Shown here in pieces: positions 1 through 9,000 of a DNA stretch of 10,552 nucleotides. The stretch covers positions 56,928 through 67,479 of the forward strand of contig QZLH01000509.1 in NCBI GenBank assembly GCA_003833135.1, written 5' to 3'. Source of the DNA: Oehlia diaphana. Lineage: Eukaryota; Glomeromycota; Glomeromycetes; Glomerales; Glomeraceae. The notes under the pieces were generated by a model, which was not told the origin of the DNA, searched no databases, and saw only the letters and a program-made list of their open reading frames with translations. Both the position numbers and the translations under genes were made by a program. Within the stretch, counting starts at the first letter, position 1. Every line of letters starts with the position of its first letter.

Positions 1-480
1 TTAATTTAAAATAAATAAAACTAATTATATTAACTCCCTCTATTTAATACATACAGAAAGTCTGGGTCTCAAGAGGCAACGTTCCTATGAAAAAGAATCT
101 CAGTGTCATAAAAAAGGAAGAAGTCCTAACGTCCTACACGTCATCCTACAAGAAAAGAAATCATCCTACAAAAAAAAATAAATAAATAAAAAAAATAAAA
201 AAAATAAAAATTGTTATAAAAAAAAATTTCCTTTAAAACACTTCTAAAAGGGAGAAAATTTTTTAAAAAAAACCAAAGGGGACGAAATGATATAAAAAAA
301 AAAATTATTAAAAGAGGGAATGAGGCGGAATCTATAAGGAAAAAAAAAAAATTTTTTTTTAAAACAAAAGCAAGTGGAATAAAAAAGAAGTTGGGATAAA
401 AGATAATAAAAAAAGATCGGTGATCTAAATAAATAAAAAACGTATCACAGATCATAACAATAAACAATCACGTGGTCACA
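1..480. other. AT-rich intergenic DNA with A-rich low complexity
   Basis: No gene is supported here. Positions 30-140 are somewhat richer in G and C. From about 171 to 440 the plus strand is purine-rich and dominated by A runs, including A12 followed by T9 at 340-360. The long minus-strand frame through 141-467 encodes almost only Phe, Ile, Leu and Tyr, which is what poly-T gives, so it is not a protein. The origin of the GC-richer first 140 bases is unknown. Confidence 0.7.
124..171. repeat. Cluster of four TCCTA motifs
   Basis: TCCTA occurs at 124-128, 132-136, 144-148 and 164-168. The last two sit in an 11-base direct repeat, TCATCCTACAA, at 141-151 and 161-171, with a 20-base period. The copies may have arisen by local duplication or may be subterminal repeats of an old mobile element. 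Nothing shows a function. Confidence 0.5.
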
Positions 481-487
481 TGTTATG

Positions 488-698
488 GTACGGAAAGTAT
501 ACGGAATGGAAATACGGAACAATGATAATTATTAAGTTTAAAAATTCAGTATAAATTCCGTATACACAATTTTCATTCCGTATACATTGATTTTTTAAAA
601 AATCCTCAAAAATAAATTACTTATGAAATATACGGAATTGTGATACGGAATTTATAAAACCACATATAAAATGTATACAAAACGTATCATTTCCGTAC
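488..698. mobile_element. Putative MITE-like foldback element with TACGGAA repeats
   Basis: The ends are inverted copies: GTACGGAAA at 488-496 and TTTCCGTAC at 690-698. Within them TACGGAA occurs five times forward (489, 500, 513, 631, 644) and three times as TTCCGTA (556, 576, 691). Most copies lie in a longer context of the type TATACGGAAT or ATTCCGTATA. Near the centre is a perfect 16-base palindrome, GATTTTTTAAAAAATC, at 589-604. The segment at 550-583 is an imperfect inverted copy of 631-655. TA occurs just outside both ends (484-485 and 699-701 area), compatible with a TA target duplication, but this is weak evidence in such AT-rich DNA. There is no coding capacity, so if mobile it would depend on a transposase encoded elsewhere. 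It could instead be a hairpin-forming satellite fragment or a binding-site cluster. Confidence 0.45.
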
Positions 699-700
699 AT

Positions 701-1310
701 AGATTTTTTATAGGGATAGTTTAAATATTGTGAATTATATTAAGTTATGTATGAACTTGTCAAGAAACCAAAGATTAATTTTATATATCAGTAAATGAAA
801 TATTTCATATTATTAAAAGAAATTATCTCGTCAATATATCTGTAATTATTTTCTGATTCTTTCAATTAAATTCTTTAATTTTATTCTTTAATCACTCTGC
901 AAACAGTTAATATAAATAGATTTAATAAACAGTTATTGCTAAATGTCTTTTTTTATATGTTTCAATAAATTCTCATGAATACAAAACAAAATTCTAAGTA
1001 GTGATGATATTACTTTCAGTTATAACTCCTAATTTTGCTTTATTATTTTATTTAGTCTTGTCATTAAAGAATTTTACTACTAAAAAATAAAAATATGACC
1101 TCAATGATGAAATTCGTGTGATCGTATCTTTTTGTGTATCTATTTAAAATCAAATATAGTGCATACTACATAACCACTATTGTATGAATTTTACTGACAA
1201 TAATGGAAACGACTTAATTGTAATAAATATTATTATTCAATAAAAGTAACTAACAACTTTTGCTTAGTAATTTATATTACAATATTTTAATAATATAATT
1301 TTGTAGTACA
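701..1310. other. AT-rich intergenic DNA
   Basis: I see no gene, RNA gene or clear repeat in this stretch. It is ordinary AT-rich sequence with frequent stops in all frames. Confidence 0.6.
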
Positions 1311-1339
1311 ATTTGATAAATTTCGTACCATACAAACAT

Positions 1340-1456
1340 GTTCAAAGCCTTTTCATAGAGTATTGTGCTCTCATTTCAGTATGTGGCTTAGAGGTCTGCA
1401 TTGACTCCTATTTTACAACCTGGCCCGACCGCACTTGGGCTTTTAATGTGGCTGAA
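1340..1456. other. GC-richer island, unidentified
   Basis: This stretch is visibly richer in G and C than its surroundings, peaking around the GGCCCGACCG block near 1424-1433. A plus-strand frame at 1313-1552 runs through it, but it starts with TTG, has no ATG before the island, and ends in low-complexity sequence. I do not recognise the encoded peptide. The 9-mer AATGTGGCT at 1445-1453 has an exact inverted copy, AGCCACATT, at 1555-1563 in the adjoining tandem repeat, so the island may be part of an old repeat. This is an inference only. Confidence 0.3.
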
Positions 1457-1525
1457 ATATTTTATTATATGCAGTATCTGATTATTTTAAATTTTTTTAA
1501 TAAATATGTAGAAATTAAAATTATT

Positions 1526-1576
1526 AAAAGCCATATTTATGGCTTATTATAAAAAGCCACATTTATGGCTTATTAT
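1526..1576. repeat. 26-bp tandem repeat with a palindromic unit
   Basis: Two copies of a 25-base unit lie at 1526-1550 and 1552-1576, separated by one A. They differ at a single position (T at 1534, C at 1560). Each contains the inverted repeat AAGCCATA / TATGGCTT around a two-base centre; in the second copy one pair is broken. A third partial relative, AAAAAGCCTCATTT, lies at 1632-1645. Each unit could extrude as a small hairpin. Confidence 0.75.
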
Positions 1577-1579
1577 GTA

Positions 1580-3880
1580 GTTGAACTAATTTTTATAGAG
1601 AAATAATCTCAACATTTGATTTCGCATAAATAAAAAGCCTCATTTGAACACTAAATGGAACTTTAATTATTATTACATATAAATACATTTATAAAAATTT
1701 TTTTTCAATATGATTCCCCTTTTTTTCCAATATTCAACTTTTGAGATTTAATAAATTATTAAAAAAAATTTATTTTGAAAAATTATTCATGAAAAAAATT
1801 CTTCAAACAAGCGAGATATGTTATACGGATGCATCATCATCATTCAATTCTTTTAAAAATTATATATTCTTTCTATTTATTTAAAAATAAAATTTTATAA
1901 TTTTAATTCTTCTTTTCTTCTAACAACATTAATACAATTTATTCTATCATATTTTCTAAACATACAATATCATTATTTATTACATACATAACGTTTATAT
2001 CATTTTTAAGCTTTTATAATAACTCTAGAAATGATCATGAACATTACCATGATACATATAATTTGATGATATTTGGTTCACTTACTATTATTTGAAGACA
2101 ATATCATCGATATTTTGATATTGTAATAAATTTGTTAGTTTATACCTAATATATTGAATGGAATGTGCATTTCATAATGTTACAATTGTTACATACACTT
2201 GAAGCCATCGATAATTACATCAAGTTAAATTTCTGTGATGGAGATATTATTTTTAAGGAGTCAATCAAATTAAAAAAATAATTTAAAAACCTACATTACA
2301 CACATGTTTTATTATGGACATTTGCTTTATTCTCGCACAAGTATCATTCCCAAATATACAAATATAGAAACAAATGCTAAACTACTAGACCCTATCAAAT
2401 ATTATTGATGAAAAGCAACTTCTTTAATAATTACAATCTATAATAATATTATCTTATAAAGATGAAATTGGCTTGCAACTAGTATAACACAGTCTGGTCA
2501 ATTAATATAGTATATAACTTATTAAATTTATTACCAACGATATAAAATTAGAAGTTGTGTTTAGGGAACAAGTTAAAGAAAAAAAAATGAATCATATTTG
2601 AAAGCATTTATTGTAACCAAATAATGTTTCATCTACACAAGAGATTTTATTATAGAATAAATTTCTTATGGAAATAATAGCTGTTACAATGGAGATAACA
2701 ACATTGCACAATGTGAATTACGAATATTTAAGATATTTCAATCCTGATTTCAAAAATACTTACATGAGATACCATTTGAAGAAATCTTATCTGACTGATA
2801 AAATGGAATTAGAGTATCAGGCAAAGTATTCAAATTAAAATAATAAACCTTCCTATTGCCAGCTCAAAGAAAACTGTTAATAAAATCAATTTGCACCTTT
2901 AATCTCATGAAAATCTACTTAATTACATTAATTTCAACAAACTTTGTGATTATTAAGTTTCTAAACAACCCAGAATCTTTAAAGATAATTCTTTTAATAT
3001 ATTAAAGTATTTTGTCCTCAAACATGCATTCAACAATAATGAAGAAAGTTTTCCTTTTATTATGATATATTATGGACTATACTGTATATGAAAATAAATA
3101 ACGATGATTATTGGATTAATGGTGATTTTTCCTAAAGAAATGATCTAGCAGAGCATAATAACATTCCAGAAACATTCCGCCAATCTCATGCAAAATTGTA
3201 AATGGCATGTCAAACACCTCGATATTTTATGACTAGTGAACAAAATGAATGAGTCATTTTACATTGTTGACTCCAAAAATAATGAAACAATGCTACTTAT
3301 ATAGACTAAGCAAAAGTTTACAAAAAAAGAAAATATAACAAAATATTTAAATAATTAAATATATTCAAACATTGGATTGGTATATTACTTAAAAAAGATG
3401 GATTAATAATTTATTGCATTTTACTATCTAATACTTAGAAAGAAATACTATTAGAAGAAACAAATTTTAGTATAGTTTAAGAGTGAACTAATGGAATATT
3501 GACATAAAATTACTCTAACTATCCATATGTTTATTAATTATTTCAGAATAGGAGCTTATTTTACTGATATCATTGGCAGAGGGAAGTCTGATAGTTGACA
3601 TACAAATTTTAATAAAAGAAAAATAATTTTGGGAATGTTAAAAGGGGCTGAAGTATATCATTGTCATCTTTGTCCTCATCATCAGTCACTTCATATAAAA
3701 CAATTAAAGCAAGTATTGTTTATTATTTATTTATCATTCCTGTTTTTTATTTATTTACGTTTATCTGTTATTCTATAGCAAGAAGTGTTTATATGGGTCG
3801 ACTCAGAACTAAAAAATATCTACAAAATAGATACATAATTTATTCAAAGGTCAATATATGTAAACTCACACAAGCCAATC
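1580..3880. other. AT-rich intergenic DNA, possibly with eroded sequence
   Basis: No gene can be supported. Short ATG-started or open frames of 40-60 codons occur, for example 2668-2838 and 2957-3091 on the plus strand. Stretches around 3100-3245 read in one frame with only isolated stops. I recognise no protein family in them, and frames of this length are expected by chance over so much AT-rich DNA. They may be remains of a mobile element, but the sequence alone does not show it. Confidence 0.5.
2098..2124. repeat. Small perfect inverted repeat
   Basis: ACAATATCA at 2098-2106 is exactly complementary to TGATATTGT at 2116-2124, giving a 9-base stem with a 9-base loop. Such stems arise by chance in AT-rich DNA, and there is no gene end beside it that would make it a terminator. 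Confidence 0.4.
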
Positions 3881-3883
3881 GAG

Positions 3884-3971
3884 CCATGGATACAATAGGT
3901 GATAAATTATTTCATATAATCACATATTATAGAACCATGGATGCAACAAGTGATAAATTATTTCATATTAT
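3884..3971. repeat. 51-bp tandem duplication
   Basis: A block of 37 bases at 3884-3920, starting CCATGGATACAATAGGTGAT, recurs at 3935-3971 with four substitutions, giving a period of 51 bases. The period is a multiple of three. In one plus-strand frame both copies read Met-Asp, two or three variable residues, then Asp-Lys-Leu-Phe-His-Ile-Ile. That frame (3661-3978) has no ATG at its head and a low-complexity middle, so coding status is doubtful. The repeat itself is clear; its function is unknown. Confidence 0.7.
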
Positions 3972-4525
3972 TGAATAATTACTCTAAAACAACTCTAAGG
4001 TCATCCATCCAAAAAAAACCCAAAAAAAAGATATAATCAAGGATATGAACATTATATAGATATAAAGATTTATGAAAATATTGAAAGGTATATATAAATG
4101 TAATTTGTACAGAAAGATACAAGACTTACTATTAGTAATGTTAGTAAAATTTCTGAAGAGATATTACAACTAAATATTTTTCACTCATTATACACAATAA
4201 CGTGGACTTCAAGGATTACTATTATATTTTTAAGATACAATTTAACTTTCTAATTTACATATATAAAAGATTACAGATTGCTGGAAATAATATTTTAATC
4301 ATACTACCAATTACTTCTTTTATAAGCTTAAATAATTCACCACACCATTTCTAAAATTAGAAATAATAAAGATACAAGTAAAATAATATTCAAAGTATAT
4401 ATCTCTTTATACAACAATTGATGATATTACAAAACTATTAAAAAGTATTAATCCAAAATACAACTTATGATAATAATTCTCCATGAAATTATAAATGCCA
4501 AATTAATGATCTATGAACATCAAAA
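3972..4525. other. AT-rich intergenic DNA
   Basis: I see no gene or structured element in this stretch. Confidence 0.6.
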
Positions 4526-4564
4526 AACTTTTTTATAAAAAAGTTGACACTTTTTTTAAAAAGT
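4526..4564. repeat. Two adjacent AT palindromes
   Basis: A perfect 20-base palindrome, AACTTTTTTATAAAAAAGTT, occupies 4526-4545. It is followed, after GACA... begins at 4546, by a second one, ACTTTTTTTAAAAAGT, at 4549-4564, flanked by GAC on one side and CAC on the other. The next 40 bases (to about 4605) carry the GC-richer string ATAAGCGGGTGAA. The arrangement recalls the terminal region of a DNA transposon or MITE, but no matching inverted end is present elsewhere in the window. Confidence 0.6.
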
Positions 4565-6716
4565 CACATGCTATAAGCGGGTGAATTTTTAAGAGAAAAG
4601 TATTAAAAGAGGTGGTTTAAAGCTACATGTTGGACTACCTTAGTTGTGCTAATTCTATTTTTAGATGTCAAGCAGAAATTCAAAATGTAACATATCCCAA
4701 AAAACTTATACCTTTACATATTAGCATTCTTTAGTGCATAGAATCATTAGTTCCGAACAACCGAACAAATATCATTCATATTGACAGTATTTTTATAGTA
4801 TAGAATGGTTCTACTAAAATATTTATATTTACTAAGTGAAGAACTTACATATATATAGTTATAATGTTAAATAAATTAAAAACTCGCATATTTCTAATTT
4901 TTATATGAATTTTTTTCACCTGTATTGAATATTTTTCCATTTTTCTTTTTACTAAAAGTCATAAAGTCAAAAAACTAATAAAGTAATAAAGTTCATTTCA
5001 TTTATAAACGAATGTGACGCATGACAATAATAATTTTCTAAGATAACTAGTTTAGAACCAGAATTAATTTTAAAATAGTAATGTCATGAAAATTTTTATT
5101 CATGCAACTTCTATTTATAATCATTTATTATTTAAATGTTTATTTGAAAAAGTCATGTAACGATCATAACATATAACAAGGTGCGGCATTCAGAAAGAGG
5201 AAATAATAAAATGAAACGAAAAGATAGTATTCGATGAGTAGATCATCAATACGATGTTTGATGACGTGACGTTATTATAATTACTATACGAACTATATAT
5301 GAGAAATTCGCATACAAAAGCATTATTAACATTAACAATTTTTCAAAAAAAAAATTGGTAATAGCCAGATATCAGAGGATTTCTGATTCTCACATTTTTG
5401 AATAATAATAAAATTTTTTCTTTCTTAAAAATCATATTATCAAGCTTTTAACTTAAAACTCTAACAAGTTAATATATTTTATTGCAGGATTAAAATTTTA
5501 GAAAATATAAATATGACAACTACTTGATATATTTAATAAGAAAATAGATGAAAATTTTATCTTACCTATTAGAATTTAAAATATGATTTCAAGTTCTTAT
5601 TTTGAATGTATTTATGAAAAAAATGTTTATTTTCAAAAATAAAATCGATGGATGAATGTTTACAGTATTATTTCCGGCAGTGTTAAATTATTCACAAAAC
5701 TAAACGTAACTCTTTTAAAAATATGAATGGATAACTTACAAATAACTTCATTGCCAACTTGACAACTTGACACATTATACAAATCCTAAAAAGTAAAGAA
5801 ATAAGAAAAAACTCTCACATACATCTAACTCAATGTTCCAAGACATGATTTTAGCGTCCAACCCGTTCTTAAATAAGATGAAGAGAAGGAAAATGTTATT
5901 ACTAATATAAAAAAGAAATTTGATTATCCTTATCGGTTCTGTAAAATTTTTTTAATAATATTGTGCTCTTCTTAAGTTAATATTTTCCTTATTTCAAAAA
6001 GTTTAAAAATATTTCTATTTGGAAATTGAAATTGCAAATTTGTTATTAAATATGTAAATATGACTAAACGACCTAAACGTTAATCTAGGCCAATTTGATT
6101 TTCTGTTTACGAAATTTCTTCTCAAAAAATTTTAAGTTTATACAGACATCAAAAAAAAGCAAAATGGCTGCATGAAAAAGTTAAGTCCAAATTTAGACAA
6201 TGCTACTCAAAAATGCGAAATAAATTATTTTTACCTAAGCTTTTTTTTTATCTCTACGCTAGGAAATTAAATTTTAGACTATAATAATATTACATGATTG
6301 GTTAAGTGAACCATAACTAATAAATATGGTAAATGAAAGAAATGTAAGGTATTTCATAATATCCATATGAATATGAAGAAAATATTACCATTGAAGGATC
6401 GAAAATTTTATTGTATATATGTACAGTATATATGTAAATCAATAATAATCTTGAAAATTTTATGCAATTTTAAATTTTTTAAATTGGGCAAAAATTTTTT
6501 TTTTAAAAAAATAGAAAATTATTTATGTTTATCTTACGATATTATTTAATTTTGTGTCGATAGATATATTTTTTGAATTAAGACCATGACAAATCATATC
6601 TTTCATATTACCTTTGTACTAATCTTACTAATCTTTGATTAGGCTTAAAAAATTAAGCTTAATAAATTTTGTATTTAAATAATCTAGTTTATAAAAATGA
6701 AAAAGGGCTAAAAAAC
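4565..6716. other. AT-rich intergenic DNA
   Basis: No gene is supported. Open frames of about 60 codons occur (plus strand 6099-6284, without an ATG at its head, and 6367-6549). They are Lys/Ile/Phe-rich and no longer than chance would give. A GC-richer patch lies at 5160-5290 and includes TGACGTGACGTTA at 5262-5274, which looks like two bZIP (TGACG) half-sites, but no gene starts beside it. A poly-A/poly-T/poly-A palindrome lies near 6490-6511. Confidence 0.55.
6413..6436. repeat. Short direct repeat GTATATATGTA
   Basis: GTATATATGTA at 6413-6423 is repeated exactly at 6426-6436, a 13-base period. It is a minor local duplication. Confidence 0.5.
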
Positions 6717-6965
6717 TATTAAAAAAATTACTGACTAAAGACTAAAAAAAGTGATTGAAAAAAAAAATATTTTCGGTAATAAAAAACTTTATTTTTCAGT
6801 ATTGGATTAAAATCTGAAGATAAAAAAAGAAAATAAAAAAGAAATTTATTTAGTTTGAAAAAAAAGAGATCGAAAAAAAAATAATTATAAATAAAAATCA
6901 AAAGAAACGAAAAAAAAATAATTAAATAAAGGTTTAAAGGAAAAATCGAAAGAAAAAAATTAAAA
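6717..6965. repeat. A-rich purine low-complexity block
   Basis: The plus strand is an almost continuous run of A with scattered G and T. The minus-strand frame at 6728-7087 crossing it is dominated by Phe, Leu, Ile and Tyr, and is a composition artefact rather than a gene. The block lies downstream of the 3' end of the BTB-TLDc gene. Confidence 0.7.
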
Positions 6966-7220
6966 AATTCCATTCTACCAGTGACCGCATCGAACAAATT
7001 GGCAAATGGAAGCTCCAATGATTTATCCTCTAAAAAACTAAAACTGTTAAGCAAGAAAAAAATACAATTTACTAAAATGTTGTACATATAATTTGATTTT
7101 ATATTAAAATTGTTTGATAATACACCAATTTATATTATAGCAAAACAACATTTTAATTAATGAATTTAAATAACAAAAAGTTATAACAAATTTACAACTG
7201 GTGCAATTTGAATACTAAAC

Positions 7221-7226
7221 TTTATT
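7221..7226 (-). terminator. Poly(A) signal of the BTB-TLDc gene
   Basis: On the minus strand this reads AATAAA, the canonical eukaryotic polyadenylation signal, 75 bases after the stop codon at 7302-7304. Beyond it the minus strand is T-rich with GTTGTAAATTTGTT-type sequence, as expected downstream of a cleavage site. The spacing supports 7302 as the true gene end. Confidence 0.6.
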
Positions 7227-7301
7227 CATTACTAAGTGCCAAGAAATTATATAAACATATCATTCAGCTTATATACAATACAAGATAATCATAAATTTTC
7301 C

Positions 7302-8770
7302 CTATTTTTTAATTACTTGAAATACTTCATAGCAATCTACTAAAAAATCAGAAGTTGGGATACCTATATTAGGATAAAAAACATTATTATCACCATAAGT
7401 ATTCCATTTATTATGACCTTTGCAATAAAAACAACCCATATGTGGACCTTGACCATTAGCACAATAAATAGCATGTTCTGGTTTTTTTACATAACCCAAT
7501 TCTGCAGTAGAAATATTTTTTCCATCTGTGAAACTAAACATAAAACTATCTAAAGTAGGTTTCCATTCACCATCTCCATTCCAATCAAATGGATTATAAC
7601 CTCCAATTAATTGTGTTGAACCTTGAATTTTTGCTACCCAAATAGTGGCTCCTTTATTATCACAATTTTGATGAAATGATTCAGCACTAAATCCATCCCG
7701 ATTTGAGCGATATAATAATTTAAATTCATAAGGAATTTCATTTTTGTTATAGGAGGAATCTTTTCTATCAATCCATGAAGCAAATAAAGGAATGTGATTT
7801 GATTGAATTAAAGTTGAATTAAGTATTGGCCTTTTTGAAGATGCTGTATTGGTTTTGGGTTTAATATTTGGAACAATATGAAACTCCAAAAGATCATGAA
7901 TTAAATCTTTTGGTAAGATTTCTTTGTAAATATAAACTTTGTAAAAGAAATCTGTAGGTTCAATATCATAAAATCCAATTAATGGAATAAACATATGTAA
8001 TGACCTCTCAATCTTTATAATGTCATCTGTACTCCATTTGGTTGGATCATTTTCCATATTATGTTGAAACAAGCACCATTTCAATAAACATTCCCAAACT
8101 TTGATTTCATTCATATTTAAATCATCTCTTTTTAATAATACTTCTAATAAAGGTGCTTTTAAATTAAGAAATTTATCAGAATCAAATAAAATTTTAGGTT
8201 CTTTACAAATATTTTCAAGACAAAAATTCCATAAATCTGTAAACGTTTCATGCTGATAAACAGTTTCAAGAATGCAAGTTGGGTTTTGATATAAAAATTC
8301 AGTTTGATGTTCAATTAAATATTCTTGAATATGAGAAACTAATTGTTGAATATTGAGTTCATCTACAGCTATCAACAATTTCAATACATCTGGTCCTTGC
8401 AAATTTTTTAATTCAATGTTTCCACAATAAATAAACTTATAAAATATAATTCAATAATTATTAATTTGATATTTTTAGACAGTTACTAAAATTTTTTAAC
8501 ATAGTACGTTGTTTACCTGAGAATAATATTAAATAAACAAGGCGAAATATTTGGTTTCCTTAAAATAAATTTTCCATCCTTTTTTTCAGCCCATTCATTA
8601 GAAAATGCTGCACGAAAATATGAAGACCTAATGCATAAAATATTTGAATGAGCATGGATTTCTTTAACATTCGGTTCTTCTCCAGCATAAATAACAACGT
8701 CATATCCTATTTCAGTTTCAAAAAGTTTTTCGTAATCATTTGATAACTCTACCAAAAAATTTGAAGACAT
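7302..8770 (-). CDS. BTB-BACK-TLDc domain protein, two exons, possible frame conflict at the splice
   Basis: The product is a probable Cullin-3 adaptor-type protein with a C-terminal TLDc domain, about 462 residues if the exons join in frame. Exon 1 (8770-8517) starts at the ATG at 8770-8768, giving MSSNFLVELSNDYEKL, the usual start of this Rhizophagus family. The frame stays open for 29 codons upstream, but that part looks unlike the family. The BTB domain covers about residues 20-125 (DVVIYAGE, the IHAHSNIL...RSSYFR core, FIYCGNIEL after the intron). BACK covers about 135-270 (LLKRDDLNMNEIKVWECLLKW). TLDc covers about 300-460, with LLYRSNRDGFSAESFHQNCD, LIGGYNP, DSFMFSF and the terminal CYEVFQVIKK. 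The family function (ubiquitin-ligase adaptor; TLDc in oxidative stress or V-ATPase contacts) is known for relatives; the target here is unknown. The odd feature is that the GT-AG splice (intron 8516-8436) leaves exon 2 out of frame by one base, so this copy may be broken. Confidence 0.88.
8436..8516 (-). other. 81-bp intron of the BTB-TLDc gene
   Basis: The minus strand shows a good donor, CTCAG|GTAAAC, with G at 8516, and an acceptor, TTTTATAAG, ending at 8436. Intron length and composition fit a fungal intron, and the protein homology resumes right after it (IYCGNIELK). Exon 1 ends after two bases of a codon, while exon 2 from 8435 begins at a codon boundary, so the canonical junction is out of frame. 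An in-frame TGA lies just upstream in exon 2's frame, at 8451-8453, and ATAAG is the only AG between it and the homologous sequence. The real splice site is therefore uncertain. Confidence 0.65.
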
Positions 8771-9000
8771 TGTAAAGAGAAGAGTGTTTAAGTGTTTGTC
8801 ATACGATCGGATATGAAAATTAACCTTAAATGTAATTTTATGTTGATCGACATGCACGGTGACTTCATTGACTGCGGTAAAAATGACATCACGGGATTTT
8901 CATATCAGGTGAATTCGCAGATCAATTTATTAATGTTAAAAATAAAGAAAAAATAAAAAATATAAGCTTTAACCCATCTAACATAATGATAATTACCTAA
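8771..9000. promoter_or_regulatory. Upstream region of the BTB-TLDc gene
   Basis: This should contain the promoter and 5' leader of the BTB-TLDc gene. Positions 8846-8935 are GC-richer than the surrounding DNA. A CRE-like octamer, TGACATCA (minus strand TGATGTCA), lies at 8884-8891, 114 bases from the ATG. No convincing TATA box can be assigned because TATA-like strings are everywhere in this DNA. A plus-strand open frame with ATG at 8813 also runs through here, so a divergent transcript is possible. Confidence 0.35.

Noticed and set aside
141..467. 108-codon minus-strand open frame
   Set aside because: It is almost entirely Phe/Ile/Leu/Tyr from poly-T and poly-A runs; composition explains it fully.
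1313..1552. 79-codon plus-strand open frame with some Cys and Trp
   Set aside because: It starts at TTG, has no ATG before the GC-richer part, ends in low complexity, and its peptide is unrecognised. It was kept only as a composition island and repeat.
2668..3245. Possible eroded transposase or other gene remnant on the plus strand
   Set aside because: Several short frames look mildly protein-like, but none matches a family I can name, and 40-60-codon frames are expected by chance here.
3661..3978. 105-codon plus-strand open frame with a hydrophobic stretch
   Set aside because: It starts at TTG and the hydrophobic middle is AT-driven. Only the 51-base duplication at its end is worth reporting.
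6099..6284. 61-codon plus-strand stop-free stretch
   Set aside because: There is no ATG at its head, it is Lys-rich, and it has no recognisable motif; consistent with chance.
6367..6549. 60-codon ATG-started plus-strand frame
   Set aside because: It is Lys/Ile/Phe-rich with homopolymer runs, within chance length for this base composition.
6728..7087. 119-codon minus-strand open frame
   Set aside because: It crosses an A-rich low-complexity block, with a Phe/Leu-dominated product and no family signature.
8771..8857. N-terminal extension of the BTB protein from the ATG at 8857
   Set aside because: The 29 extra codons are unlike the family, whose members begin at the MSSNF-type start. The stretch is better read as 5' leader or a divergent transcript.
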